From the NCBI GenBank assembly GCA_020851555.1, contig JADZCM010000022.1, positions 62,001 through 126,000 of the forward strand: DNA of 64,000 nt, in the 5' to 3' direction. Positions 35,961-45,352 of this stretch are shown in pieces. Numbering within the stretch: position 1 is the stretch's first letter; each line of letters begins with the position of its first letter. Made by a program: the position numbers and the translations under genes. Origin of the DNA: Bryobacterales bacterium. Lineage in GTDB: Bacteria; Acidobacteriota; Terriglobia; Bryobacterales; Bryobacteraceae. The notes under the pieces were generated by a model. That model was given only the letters and a program-made list of their open reading frames with translations. It was not told the origin of the DNA and made no database searches.

Positions 35961-36125
35961 ATGCACAAGCGGTTCTTCATTCCGGCGCTGCTTGCGGCGT
36001 GCGGCATTTCGCGGGCGGATGAATACAAGGCTCCCACGAGAACCTGAAGCGGGCACGAGGCGCGCCACTCGCTCCCCACGCCCGCCGGTGCGGGCGCGCC
36101 CTTCGCCTTCGACTCCGCCGAATAG
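35961..36125 (+). pseudogene. possible remnant of an exported protein, interrupted by TGA
   Basis: An ATG at 35961 opens a 28-residue frame with a signal-peptide look (MHKRFFIPALLAACGISRADEYKAP), then TGA at 36045 and a further 25 in-frame codons to TAG. It begins 29 nt from the purM start, without a ribosome site. I read it as a decayed 5' end of an exported protein gene. A second recoded UGA was considered and not supported (see rejected items). Confidence 0.2.
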
Positions 36126-36192
36126 GAGAAACCGCGACTCATCCCGGCCGATGCGCGTAGAGGCCGGCCGGACAGGCTGCCCGCGCGGCGGA

Positions 36193-36705
36193 TCACTTGC
36201 CGGCGTTGGCGGTCTTCCAGTCCTGGATGAACTCGTCCACGAGGTCGCTGACGATCTTCTTGCCCTGGCTCAGCGCTTCGGGCGTGAAGGTCCGCATGTA
36301 ACCGGCGTCCCAGGTCTTCGCCTCGCGCAGCTTGAGGTTGGGATCGCGCGCCGTGACGGCGTCCTGCAAAAGCGATACCGTCACGTTCACGGCAAAGACG
36401 TTGGCGTCCCAAGACTGTTTGGCGTTGACCCGTACGTAGAGCACGGGCGCCCCAGGCGTCTGCCCGACCTGGGCCGCCGTCAACGTCTTGATGCCTGCCT
36501 TGGCCAGGCGTTGCTCCGCGTCGGCGTAGACGCTCCTCTCATCCAGTCCGTACAGTTGCGCATCCTGATTGATGCGCTCCACCCTAAGGGCTACCCCGGC
36601 GAGTCCGCGCAAGGACTCCTGGTGTTGCTGGCTGGCGCACTCCGCGATTCCGCCTCCCACGAGAAGAAGAATGCCGAGGGCCGCAGCGCTGGTAAGTGAT
36701 CTCAT
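36193..36705 (-). CDS. exported protein of unknown function
   Basis: 170 aa from the ATG at 36705; an in-frame ATG four codons earlier is possible. The N-terminus MRSLTSAAALGILLLVGGGIAEC is a signal peptide. The C near position 23 follows I-A-E, a poor lipobox. The mature part alternates strand-like segments (VALRVERINQDAQLYGL, PVLYVRVNAKQSWDANVFAVNVTVSLLQ) and helices. This gives a compact periplasmic domain, perhaps of the kind that assembles beta-rich outer-membrane partners. No enzyme motif. It is not recognisably related to either neighbour. Confidence 0.6.
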   Translation of the reverse strand: MRSLTSAAALGILLLVGGGIAECASQQHQESLRGLAGVALRVERINQDAQLYGLDERSVYADAEQRLAKAGIKTLTAAQVGQTPGAPVLYVRVNAKQSWDANVFAVNVTVSLLQDAVTARDPNLKLREAKTWDAGYMRTFTPEALSQGKKIVSDLVDEFIQDWKTANAGK

Positions 36706-36861
36706 GCACCCTATCATCCCAAAAACGGACGGGCTAAAGCTACCGGGGGGCTGCCGGGGCCGGAGTTCAGAGAATCAGAGGTTGCCCTGCCAGCGGCGCC
36801 ATAAGTTACAGAAGGACGCCGGCGGGGCAACTGGGTATCTTGGCAGGCAAGCGCCCGCAAT

Positions 36862-37695
36862 CTAGCGCGCCGCCTGCACCCGGGGAGTAGCCAGGTAGCC
36901 GATGATCTGATCCTTGCGGACCTCGTTCACCACGATCTCGTAGGGCAGGCGCGCCCTGGCGGTATAGAACTGAAGCGGCTCATTCACGCTCTTGTCCTTC
37001 TTCTCCACTTTCTTGTCGTCCGCGATCAGTTCGAGCGTGTACTTGTTCTTCTTGGCGTCCACCTTGGTAACCCGCATGGTAATATCGCCGACCCGCTGCA
37101 TCTGCTTGCTCTTCTTGATGTCGAAATCGAAGTAGTTACGGTCTCCAAGCGCCCGCAATGCGGCCAACTCCTTCGCATTCGTGGCAATCAAGCCGCTCTG
37201 AACTCCCAGGTCCCCGCGGACGCTCTTCAGTTCGGCGATGGTCTTGTCGAGTTCGGACTTGGCCGATGCCACTTCCCCGCGCACGCTGCTCACTTCGGTG
37301 GAGACGTCGGCGATCTTCGTGTGCGCCATGCTGGTCGCCTCGCGAACCGACTGTAAGTCCGCGGCCAACTGCGTCTGCTGCCTCTGGCGCTCCGCCTCCA
37401 GGCGCCTGGCGAGGTCCTCGGCATGGCGCAGCGCTTCGATCCTGGCCTGTCCGGCGGCCACGGAGGCGGTCCGCCCGGCGTTTTCGAGCTCCTCCCGCAG
37501 TTGGTCCAGGTTGCGCCGGTTAGCCGAATTCAAGAGCGAAGACGCCTCCCGCACCTTATTCACTTCGACGGCGACCGATTCGCGCATCCGCGCGACGTCC
37601 GTACGCATCCGGTCCACTTCCAGGAACAGGTACACCGAGGAAGCCACCAGGGCGATGGTGAATACCCACAATATCGCCAAGCCTACGCGCGCCAT
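36862..37695 (-). CDS. membrane-anchored coiled-coil protein of unknown function
   Basis: 277 aa. One N-terminal membrane span (VGLAILWVFTIALVASSVYLFL), then a coiled coil from about residue 25 to 185 rich in A, E, R and Q, then a small beta domain with YFDFDIKKSKQMQRVGDITMRVTKV and KYTLELIADDKKVEKKDKS. The last part resembles a sensor or binding domain on a stalk. The role is unknown; the topology fits an envelope spacer or a scaffold. It stands divergently from the tetR-efflux operon. Confidence 0.7.
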   Translation of the reverse strand: MARVGLAILWVFTIALVASSVYLFLEVDRMRTDVARMRESVAVEVNKVREASSLLNSANRRNLDQLREELENAGRTASVAAGQARIEALRHAEDLARRLEAERQRQQTQLAADLQSVREATSMAHTKIADVSTEVSSVRGEVASAKSELDKTIAELKSVRGDLGVQSGLIATNAKELAALRALGDRNYFDFDIKKSKQMQRVGDITMRVTKVDAKKNKYTLELIADDKKVEKKDKSVNEPLQFYTARARLPYEIVVNEVRKDQIIGYLATPRVQAAR

Positions 37696-37859
37696 GACTT
37701 AAGAGCCTTTCTCCGCGCCCTACGGCGCGGTCCACTTGCCGCCAGCTTCCTGTTAGTCTAGCATCGAACCCCGCGCCGGGCGCCGCCCGCCACGGAGCCG
37801 CCGCCTGGCGGGCGGGTGCGCTTTGATGGAACTTCCTTACGCTCGCCAGCGTTCTGTTA

Positions 37860-37871
37860 TACTGAGCGGTA
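37860..37871. promoter_or_regulatory. putative TetR operator overlapping the tetR promoter
   Basis: TACTGAGCGGTA, matching TACYGNNCGGTA, sits 3 nt before the tetR ATG and overlaps a TATACT -10-like element (37858-37863). The same pattern recurs at 38450-38461 before the pump genes. The shared sequence at the two expected places supports autoregulation. Confidence 0.5.
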
Positions 37872-37874
37872 TAC

Positions 37875-38462
37875 ATGAAGCCCGCCAGCAGGGAACGCAT
37901 CAAGGAAGCTGCCATGAAGCTCTTCGCGGATAAGGGCTATTCCGCGACTCCCACCAGCGAGATCTGCCGGCGGGCGGGCGTGACCAAGCCGGTGCTCTAC
38001 TACCACTTCCAGAGCAAAGAGAATCTCTTCCGGGAGTTGGTCCGGGAGGCGTGCAGCGGAATGATACACGAGCTTACACTGGCTTCCTACCGCGGCAGTA
38101 CGGCTGTCGAGAAACTGACTGATGTTCTGACTGCGGATTTCGCATTAACAAAGCGCAACCCGCATATTACCGCGCTCGTTTTTCGAACCATGTTCGCGCC
38201 TCCAAAGGAGATGCCGAAGGTAGATTTCGTGCAGGTGGGACTGGACTGGATACGGCTGGTGGAAGGCATTCTGCGGGACGGCGTGCGGCGGGGAGGGCTC
38301 CGGTGCCGCCCCCACGAGGTGGCCGTGGCTCTCCTGGGCGTGGGCAGGATTTACTCGATCAGCCACCTGGTCCGCGGCAAGCCGGACCTGGACCGCGCCC
38401 TGGCCCGGCGTGTGGTGCGGCTCGTGGTGGGCGGCCGTGATAAAAATTCTACCGGTCGGTAG
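37875..38462 (+). CDS. TetR/AcrR-family transcriptional repressor
   Basis: 195 aa. The N-terminal helix-turn-helix is typical: RERIKEAAMKLFADKGYSATPTSEICRRAGVTKPVLYYHFQSKENLF. The ligand domain is helical and unspecific. It lies 7 nt upstream of a TolC-MFP-RND efflux operon and most likely represses it and itself, releasing DNA when it binds a toxic compound. Its stop codon is part of the second operator copy. Confidence 0.92.
   Translation: MKPASRERIKEAAMKLFADKGYSATPTSEICRRAGVTKPVLYYHFQSKENLFRELVREACSGMIHELTLASYRGSTAVEKLTDVLTADFALTKRNPHITALVFRTMFAPPKEMPKVDFVQVGLDWIRLVEGILRDGVRRGGLRCRPHEVAVALLGVGRIYSISHLVRGKPDLDRALARRVVRLVVGGRDKNSTGR
38450..38461. promoter_or_regulatory. putative TetR operator ahead of the efflux genes
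   Basis: TACCGGTCGGTA lies in a perfect inverted repeat CTACCG-GT-CGGTAG (38449-38462), which overlaps the tetR stop codon and lies 8 nt before the TolC-like ATG. It shares the pattern TACYGNNCGGTA with the site in front of tetR. Confidence 0.55.
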
Positions 38463-38469
38463 GTTATAG

Positions 38470-39801
38470 ATGAGACTCCACTTGCTGCTCATTTTTGTCC
38501 TGTCAATGCCGGCCGGCGCGCAGGCGCCGGCCGGAAAGGAGACGTTGACTATCGACGAAGCGGTGCGAATAGCGCTGGAGCGCCACCCGGACGTCGCCAA
38601 GGCCATGGCGTCGGCCGAGGTTCTGAAAGGACGCATCCGCGAAGTGCGGGCACAGGCATTGCCGGACGTCAGGATCGTCTCCGGCGGAACCCGCTGGCGC
38701 GACCCGAGCTTCCTGAACGCGTCCGGGCTGGACAAGTTTCCGGAAGAACTGCGGCAGGTCATGGTGCCGACGGCGGTCAACCTGTTTGACTACAGCATCA
38801 GCGTCAGCCAGCCCCTGTATACGGCGGGCAAAGTGGGAACCGCTTTGCGGATCGCTTCCATTGAGTCGGAAGGCTCCCAACTGGACGTGGACCGTGCGCG
38901 TCAGGACCTGGCGCTGGAAGTTGTGCGCGCCTGCTACGGCCTGCTCTGGGCCGAACACGCCAGGGATCTGGTGGTGGAAACGCAGCGCCAGCGCAAGCGG
39001 CACGCCGAGATGGCCCGGGCAAGGTTCGACAATGGCGTGGCGACCGAGGTGGACGTGTTGAGAAGCGAGGTGGCGGTCGCCAACATTGCCCCGGAACTGG
39101 TGCGGTCGGAAAACGCCATCCGGCAGGCCCGCGCGCTCCTCAACTTCTACCTGGTCCGTCCGCTGGATTTCGCCACGAAGGTGGCGGGCGGCTTCCAGGA
39201 GCGGCCCTGGGAACAATGGGACCTGGAGTCCCTCTCCCAGCAGGCGCTCCGCAGCCGTCCGGAGGTGCAGCGCCTGAGAATCGCCGAACGAAGCGCCGAG
39301 AGCCAGTTGCAGCTCGCCCGGGCGGAGAGCCGCATGCGCGCCGATTTCTCGAGCGCCTACGGAATTGTCTCGCGCCAGCCGAAGAACCTTTTCGACCCGC
39401 TGTACTCGCGCTGGAACCTGGGGGTGAACTTCACGCTGCCGGTGTTCGACGGCTTCCGCCGCAGCGGCCTGGTGTACCAGGCTACCGCCAATCAGCGCGC
39501 CGTGCGCCTGGAGCGCGAAAAGGTGGAGCAGCAGGTCCGCCTCGGCCTCCAACAGGCTCTGGACGAAATCCGGGCCGCGACGGAGACGGTGGCCGCGGCG
39601 CGCGCCAACATCGCGCAGGCGGAGCGGGTTCTGGAGATGACGCAGAGCAACTACAAGTACGGCGCGGCCACGACGCTGGACATCACCGACGCGCAGACCG
39701 CGCTGACGGAAGCGCGGACGAACCTGCTGCGAGGGATGCACGACTACTCGATTGCCCGCGCGAACCTGCTCTGGACAGCGGGGAGAAACCCATGGGAATA
39801 G
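38470..39801 (+). CDS. TolC-family outer-membrane efflux protein
   Basis: 443 aa. Signal peptide MRLHLLLIFVLSMPAGAQA, then two outer-membrane-factor repeats, each with long coiled helices (LTIDEAVRIALERHPDVAKA; VEVDVLRSEVAVANI-like TEVDVLRSEVAVANI; LGLQQALDEIRAATETVAAA) and the YKYGAATTLDITDAQTALTEARTN ending. It forms the trimeric exit duct of the tripartite pump encoded with the next two genes. The last 10 nt overlap the adaptor gene. Confidence 0.92.
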   Translation: MRLHLLLIFVLSMPAGAQAPAGKETLTIDEAVRIALERHPDVAKAMASAEVLKGRIREVRAQALPDVRIVSGGTRWRDPSFLNASGLDKFPEELRQVMVPTAVNLFDYSISVSQPLYTAGKVGTALRIASIESEGSQLDVDRARQDLALEVVRACYGLLWAEHARDLVVETQRQRKRHAEMARARFDNGVATEVDVLRSEVAVANIAPELVRSENAIRQARALLNFYLVRPLDFATKVAGGFQERPWEQWDLESLSQQALRSRPEVQRLRIAERSAESQLQLARAESRMRADFSSAYGIVSRQPKNLFDPLYSRWNLGVNFTLPVFDGFRRSGLVYQATANQRAVRLEREKVEQQVRLGLQQALDEIRAATETVAAARANIAQAERVLEMTQSNYKYGAATTLDITDAQTALTEARTNLLRGMHDYSIARANLLWTAGRNPWE

Positions 39802-40946
39802 CCGTGAATCACAGATCATCTCATCTCGTCTTCTGGCTCCTGGCGCTTTGCCTCCTGAGTTCCCTCGCGGGCTGCCGCAAGAAGGAAACGGAAGCCACCA
39901 TCACCGGCGACCCGGGCGCCCTGGAGGTCGCGACACTGGAAGTGCAGGCCCGGCCTTTCGTGGCCACGGTTCCCGTGACGGGGACTTTGGTCTCCAGGGC
40001 CACGGTTACAGTCAAGGCCGAAACCACGGGCCGCCTGCTGAAGTTCATCAAGCAGGAGGGCGACACGGTGACCGCCGGGGAGGCAGTGGCCTGGGTGGAC
40101 GACGAGAACTACCGGCTGACCGTGCGGCAGGACCAGACGGCGATTCAGGTTGCGGAGGCGGCGCTGGCCAGAACGCGCGTCGCCGCCGAACATACGACTT
40201 CGGAGCTGGAGCGCGCGCGTAACCTGCTCAAATCCGGAGGGATCACGGACCGGGACTTGAAGTCCGCGGAGGTGGCCCAGCGCGACGCGGCGGCGCAGGT
40301 GGCGCTGGCCGAGGCGCAGTTGGCCCAGGCGCGGGCCGTGCTGGAAGCCGCGGAAAAGAGGCTGCGCGACACTGTAATCCGCGCGCCGATCGGCGGCGTG
40401 ATCGAACAGCGGTTCGTGAACCCGGGAGCCTACGTGGAAGCGCCCACGCCGATGTTCACGATCGTGGACAACCAGCGGCTGGAACTGGAAAGCCCGGTGC
40501 CGTCGGCGGACCTCGCGCAGGTGCGCCAGGGACAGCGCGTGACCTTTGAAGTGAACAGCTACCCTGGAACGGTTTTCGAGGGTTCGGTAATCGAGATGAA
40601 CCCCGCGCTGGACCCGGCCACCCGTTCCGCCAGGGTGCGGATCGCCGTGAACAACGCGGGCAGCCGGCTCAGAGCCGGGATGTTCGCGCAGGGCCAGGTG
40701 CTGACCGGGGTCGAGCAGCGGGCCATCGTCGTGCCCGCCGCGGCGGTCTACCGCAGCGCCGGCACCGCCAGCGACGCTTACGCATTCGTGGCCGAGAACG
40801 GCAAGGCCGTCCGGCGCGCCGTGGACGTGGGGCGGGAGACCAACGGCCAGTTGGAGATCAGGGGCGGGCTCAAGGCCGGCGACCGACTGATCGCCGAACG
40901 AAGGGTCGAACTGGCGGACGGGGTGCACGTGGCCCCCGGAAAGTAG
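39792..40946 (+). CDS. RND efflux periplasmic adaptor lipoprotein (membrane fusion protein)
   Basis: 384 aa from the ATG at 39792. A lipobox LLSSLAGC marks a lipid-anchored protein. The HlyD/AcrA order is present: barrel-sandwich lipoyl half (ATVTVKAETTGRLLKFIKQEGDTVTAGEAVAWVDD in pieces), helical hairpin (about residues 115-195), second lipoyl half (TVIRAPIGGVIEQRFVNPGAYV), beta barrel and membrane-proximal domain. It joins the RND pump to the TolC-like duct. Confidence 0.92.
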   Translation: MGIAVNHRSSHLVFWLLALCLLSSLAGCRKKETEATITGDPGALEVATLEVQARPFVATVPVTGTLVSRATVTVKAETTGRLLKFIKQEGDTVTAGEAVAWVDDENYRLTVRQDQTAIQVAEAALARTRVAAEHTTSELERARNLLKSGGITDRDLKSAEVAQRDAAAQVALAEAQLAQARAVLEAAEKRLRDTVIRAPIGGVIEQRFVNPGAYVEAPTPMFTIVDNQRLELESPVPSADLAQVRQGQRVTFEVNSYPGTVFEGSVIEMNPALDPATRSARVRIAVNNAGSRLRAGMFAQGQVLTGVEQRAIVVPAAAVYRSAGTASDAYAFVAENGKAVRRAVDVGRETNGQLEIRGGLKAGDRLIAERRVELADGVHVAPGK

Positions 40947-40952
40947 GTTGGC

Positions 40953-43900
40953 ATGTTCCTGAGCGACCTTTCCATCAAGCAGCCCGTACTGGCCACGATG
41001 CTGACGGTGACGCTGGTGGTCCTGGGGCTGTACTCTTACCGGGAACTGAGCGTGGACCTGATGCCCAACGTGGAACTCCCGGTCCTGACGGTGCAGACCG
41101 CCTACCCCGGCGCGGCGCCCGAGACCGTGGAACGCGAGGTGACCAAGCGCATCGAGGAAGCCGTCAACACGATCCCCGGCGTGCGGCACATCGCGTCGAC
41201 GACCACCGAAGGGCTGTCGATGGTCGTGGTCGAGTTCCGCCTGGGGGTGAGCATCACCACCGCCCAGCAGGATGCTCAGTCGAAGATCAACGCGATCCGG
41301 GCCGATTTTCCGCGGGACATGGAGGAGCCGGTTCTTCAGCGCATCGACTTCAGCGCCATGCCGGTCGTGTCGGTGGCGGTCGAGAGCCAGACCGCCGACG
41401 TGAAGACCCTTTCGTCGCTGGCGGAGAAGGTGCTCAAGAAGAGACTGGAGAACGCTCCGGGCGTGGGGCAGGTGAATCTCATCGGCCTGGCCCGGCGCGA
41501 GATTCAGGTGCTCGTGGACCGGGAGAAGCTCAAGGCTTTCGGCCTCACCTACGCCGAGGTGGCGGGGGCGCTTCAGCGCGAGAACCTGGAACTCCCGGCC
41601 GGCAAACTGGAACGGGGCGAGAGCGAACCGCTGGTGCGGATCGCCGGCAAGTTCCAGTCGGTGGACGAGTTCCGGAACCTGATTGTGGCGGTGCGGGGCA
41701 GCCGTCCGATCTACCTGCCGGAAGTGGCCCGAGTGGCCGACTCCATTGAAGAGCGCCGCAGTGCCGCGTTCATCAACGACCGGCCCGCCCTGGTGATGGA
41801 TGTCATCAAACAGTCCGGCTCGAACACCGTGGAAGTGGCGGACGCCGTTCAACAGACCGTGCGCGTGCTCAACACGGAACTGCCGCCCCACATCCGGCTG
41901 CACGCGGTACGGGACAGCTCTCTCTTTATCCGGGATTCGGTCGAGGACGTCAAGTTCACCTTGCTGCTGGGCGGCATTCTGACGGTGACGATCGTCTTTC
42001 TGTTCCTGAATAGCTGGCGCAGCACGGTGATCACGGGACTGGCGCTGCCGGTGTCGGTCATCAGCACGTTCATCATCATGCGCGCTCTGGGCTTCACTCT
42101 GAACATCCTCACGCTGATGGGGCTCTCGCTGGCCATCGGGCTGCTGATCGACGACGCCATCGTGGTGCGCGAGAACATCGTCCGCCATATGCACGGCGGG
42201 GTGGACCACTACACGGCGGCGCGGGAGGCCACCGCCGAGATCGGCCTGGCGGTCATGGCCACCACTTTCACCATCGTGGCGGTGTTCGTCCCGGTGGCCT
42301 TCATGGGCGGCATCATCGGCCGGTTCTTCTACCAGTTCGGCATCACCGTGGGCTTCGCCGTCCTCGTCTCCCTGTACGTGAGCTTCACCCTGGACCCGAT
42401 GCTCTCCTCCCGCTGGTACGACCCCGCCTCCGACCCGCGGGTTCCGCGCCGGTGGCTGGGGCGCGCGCTGGGCAGGCTGAACGACCGGGTAGACGACCTG
42501 CGCGGCGTGCTGGCGGGCGCGCTGGGCTGGTCGCTCTCCCACCGCTGGGCGGTGGTGCTGGCCGCGGCCGCCGCGATCTCGGCCAGCATTCCGCTGTTCG
42601 GCAGGCTCGGCTCGGCCTTCATGCCCAATGCCGACGAGGGCGAATTCAACGTGACCTACCGCGCGGAGCCGGGCATCAGCATGCAGCGCTCCGAGCAGGT
42701 GGCGCAGGCCCTGGTGGCCGAAATTCGCAAGGATCCAGGTGTAGAGTACACCTATGCCACAGTGGGCGGCACGCAGGGCGAGGGAATCAACGAGGGCAGC
42801 ATCTACGTCCGGCTGAAGGAGTCCTCCCAGCGGCGCTACTACCTGGCCATCATGGCGGACACACGGGAGCGGTTGAAACGGTTCCCCTCTTTGCGCACGG
42901 CCGTGAGCCTGCCCTCCATGGGCGGCACGGAGGCGCCCATCCAGCTTGCGCTGCGCGGCGACGACCTGCGCCAATTACGGCGCTATTCGGCCCGGCTCCT
43001 GGAGCTCGTGAAGCAGACGCCCGGGGCCGCCGATGCCGATACCAGCGAGGCGGAGTCGCGCCCTGAGTTCCGGATCAGCCTGGACCGGAACGCGGCGGGC
43101 GACCTGGGCCTGGATCTGGGCACCGTGGCGACCACCGTCCGCGGGTTGGTGGCGGGTCAGGTCGTCTCGCAGTTCGAGGATGCCGACGGCGACAGCTACG
43201 ATGTCCGGCTGCGGATTGATCCCGCCCAGCGCAGCCGCAGCGGCGACCTTCTGGAGCTCGACCTCCCCGGGCGGTCCGGCCGGGCGCTGGTTCCGCTGAG
43301 CCAGGTGGCCCGCGTCGAGAGCGGCGCGGCGCCCTCCAACATCCGCCGCCTCGACCTGATCCGCGAGATCCGCATCTCCGCCAACACGCAAAACCGTTCC
43401 CTGGGCGAGGTGATCAACGATATCAAGGCGCGCGCGGCGGGCCTGAATCTCCCTCCCGGCTACGGCATCCTCTACGCGGGCGAGGCCGAGCGGATGGCGG
43501 AGAGTTTCGGCTACGTGCTCCAGTCGCTGATTCTGGCGGTCATCCTGATCTACGCCATTCTCGCTTCGCAGTTCCGCAGCTTCGCGCAGCCGCTGGCCAT
43601 CATGCTCTCCCTGCCGCTGTCGCTGGTGGGCGTGGCCGGCATGTTGTACCTCGTCAAGGACACGCTGAACATGATGTCCATGATCGGCCTCATCCTGCTG
43701 ATGGGGCTGGTGACCAAGAACGCCATTCTGCTGGTGGACTTCACCAACGTGCAGCGGCGCGCCGGCGCGACGCGGCGCGAGGCCCTGATCGAGGCGGCGC
43801 GCGTCCGGCTGCGGCCGATCCTCATGACCACGCTGGCCATGATCTTCGGGATGCTGCCGCTGGCCCTGGAGATCGGATCGGGCGCCGAGTTCCGCGCGCC

Positions 43901-44078
43901 CATGGCCCGGGCCGTGATCGGGGGCCTGATCACCTCGACGCTGCTGACCTTGCTCGTGGTGCCCGTGGTCTACACGTTCCTTGACGACCTGGGGATGGTG
44001 CTGGCGCGGCTGTGGCGCCGCGGTACGCCGGTGCACGCCCGGGCCGCCGTGAGCCGCGTCACGAAAACCGCGGATTAG
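40953..44078 (+). CDS. RND-family multidrug efflux permease
   Basis: 1041 aa, full length for the AcrB/MdtB (HAE1) family. N-terminal [24 protein letters not shown], then two periplasmic porter halves and twelve membrane spans. TM4 carries the proton-relay pair in [13 protein letters not shown], and the MGGIIGRFF and [15 protein letters not shown] segments are also typical. It exports drugs, bile-like compounds or metabolites using the proton gradient. It starts 6 nt after the adaptor gene. Confidence 0.95.
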   Translation: MFLSDLSIKQPVLATMLTVTLVVLGLYSYRELSVDLMPNVELPVLTVQTAYPGAAPETVEREVTKRIEEAVNTIPGVRHIASTTTEGLSMVVVEFRLGVSITTAQQDAQSKINAIRADFPRDMEEPVLQRIDFSAMPVVSVAVESQTADVKTLSSLAEKVLKKRLENAPGVGQVNLIGLARREIQVLVDREKLKAFGLTYAEVAGALQRENLELPAGKLERGESEPLVRIAGKFQSVDEFRNLIVAVRGSRPIYLPEVARVADSIEERRSAAFINDRPALVMDVIKQSGSNTVEVADAVQQTVRVLNTELPPHIRLHAVRDSSLFIRDSVEDVKFTLLLGGILTVTIVFLFLNSWRSTVITGLALPVSVISTFIIMRALGFTLNILTLMGLSLAIGLLIDDAIVVRENIVRHMHGGVDHYTAAREATAEIGLAVMATTFTIVAVFVPVAFMGGIIGRFFYQFGITVGFAVLVSLYVSFTLDPMLSSRWYDPASDPRVPRRWLGRALGRLNDRVDDLRGVLAGALGWSLSHRWAVVLAAAAAISASIPLFGRLGSAFMPNADEGEFNVTYRAEPGISMQRSEQVAQALVAEIRKDPGVEYTYATVGGTQGEGINEGSIYVRLKESSQRRYYLAIMADTRERLKRFPSLRTAVSLPSMGGTEAPIQLALRGDDLRQLRRYSARLLELVKQTPGAADADTSEAESRPEFRISLDRNAAGDLGLDLGTVATTVRGLVAGQVVSQFEDADGDSYDVRLRIDPAQRSRSGDLLELDLPGRSGRALVPLSQVARVESGAAPSNIRRLDLIREIRISANTQNRSLGEVINDIKARAAGLNLPPGYGILYAGEAERMAESFGYVLQSLILAVILIYAILASQFRSFAQPLAIMLSLPLSLVGVAGMLYLVKDTLNMMSMIGLILLMGLVTKNAILLVDFTNVQRRAGATRREALIEAARVRLRPILMTTLAMIFGMLPLALEIGSGAEFRAPMARAVIGGLITSTLLTLLVVPVVYTFLDDLGMVLARLWRRGTPVHARAAVSRVTKTAD

Positions 44079-44087
44079 GCCCGCGGC

Positions 44088-45344
44088 TTACCAGCGGAGG
44101 GGCTCCACCTTGCGCACGACCAGCCAGTACGAGAGCGCGCCCGCCAACGCCACCAGGCTCGCCGAAACGAAGACCATGAAGAAGGAGCCGGTCTTCGTGA
44201 CGATCAGGCCCGCGATGTAGGGGCTGGTAATCCCCGCGATGTTGCCGAAGGCGTTCTGAAGCCCGGTCCACTTGCCCGCCGCCGCCCGGCCGGCGAGCGT
44301 CTGCGTGACCGCCCAGAGGTTGGAGGAGGCCACGCCGAGCGACAGGCAGGCAGCGATCATCAGCGCCATCGACAGGACCTGGTTCTGGATCAAGTAGGCC
44401 GGAATCATGAGGGAGTTCATCGTCAGGCCCGCGCCGAGACAGGCCAGCCGCACCTTGGTCGGGCTGCCGCCGCGCTGGATAAGACGGTCGGAAAGCCAGC
44501 CGAACGTGAGGCTGGTTCCCGCCACCGCCCAGAAGGGCAACGATCCGTACCAAGCCACCATGGTCGTGGAGTAGTGCCGCTCCGCCTTGAGATAGGATGG
44601 CAGCCAGCTCAGGATGAAATACCAGGAGTAATTCAGGCAGAAAAGCCCGAAGAACGTTCCCCACGCCTCGCGTCTCCGCAGGACCTGCAACAGGCCGGGT
44701 CCTTCCTCCACCTGCGCGGCGCTCTTGCGCTCCGCCGCCCCGAAGCGCGCGGCGTACCAGAGCCAGGGCGCGAGCCAGAACAATCCCACCACGCCGATGG
44801 AGATGAAGATCATGCGCCAGCCGTAATGGGCCGCGATCAGTCCGCCCACCACCACGCCGATGGCCGGGCCCATGCGCGAGCCGGCATCAATCAACGAATT
44901 CGCCCGGCCCCGCTCGTGCTCGGCGAACCGCCCGGCGATGATCTTGGAGTAGGCGGGATAGGCGCCCGCCTCGCCCACGCCGAGCACCAGGCGCCAGGCC
45001 AGCATGCCGGCGAAGCCGTTCACCAGCCCCATTCCGATCGTGGCCGCCGACCAGAGGATGAAACCCACCGTGAAGACCACATAGACGCTGTACCTGTCGA
45101 TCAACCACCCGGCCACGATCTGGAACGAGGCATAGGTGACGAAGAACATGGAGAACAGCAGCCCCAGCGATTCTTCCGTGAGCTTGAGGTCGACCCGCAG
45201 GGCGGGAGCGGCCGCCGCCACTCCAAGGTTGCCGCGGTCTATGTAGTTGATGCAGATGGAGGCGACCAGCAGCGCCAGCAACAGGGCCCGGCCCCGGTGC
45301 GCGGCGTCCCCGGCCGCACTATTGGTGGAAGCGGGTAAGGTCAT
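44088..45344 (-). CDS. MFS transporter, anion:cation symporter (ACS)-like
   Basis: 418 aa with twelve membrane spans. The first span ends NYIDRGNLGVAAAAP, typical of ACS/hexuronate-type transporters. The loop 2-3 motif appears as GWLIDRYSVYVVFTVG, and RLVLGVGEAGAYPAYSKIIAGRF is the signature after TM4. Substrates in this group are organic anions such as hexuronates, tartrate or glucarate. It lies 8 nt before the unknown gene preceding it on this strand and may be the end of the cofactor operon. Confidence 0.88.
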   Translation of the reverse strand: MTLPASTNSAAGDAAHRGRALLLALLVASICINYIDRGNLGVAAAAPALRVDLKLTEESLGLLFSMFFVTYASFQIVAGWLIDRYSVYVVFTVGFILWSAATIGMGLVNGFAGMLAWRLVLGVGEAGAYPAYSKIIAGRFAEHERGRANSLIDAGSRMGPAIGVVVGGLIAAHYGWRMIFISIGVVGLFWLAPWLWYAARFGAAERKSAAQVEEGPGLLQVLRRREAWGTFFGLFCLNYSWYFILSWLPSYLKAERHYSTTMVAWYGSLPFWAVAGTSLTFGWLSDRLIQRGGSPTKVRLACLGAGLTMNSLMIPAYLIQNQVLSMALMIAACLSLGVASSNLWAVTQTLAGRAAAGKWTGLQNAFGNIAGITSPYIAGLIVTKTGSFFMVFVSASLVALAGALSYWLVVRKVEPLRW

Positions 45345-45352
45345 GGTTCGTC

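Noticed and set aside
35961..36125. A second in-frame TGA (36045) in a short frame, with a 7-bp hairpin CGCCCGC-CGGT-GCGGGCG downstream, considered as another selenoprotein
   Set aside because: The frame is only 54 codons, has no family relation and no conserved Cys site, and the loop lies nearly 40 nt from the TGA, at or beyond the usual limit. A decayed gene is more likely.
39816..42974. Very long open frame (over 1000 codons) antisense to the efflux adaptor and RND permease genes
   Set aside because: In high-GC DNA the strand opposite a real gene often stays open. The sense frames encode clear, full-length families and the antisense product is low-complexity His/Arg/Gln-rich.
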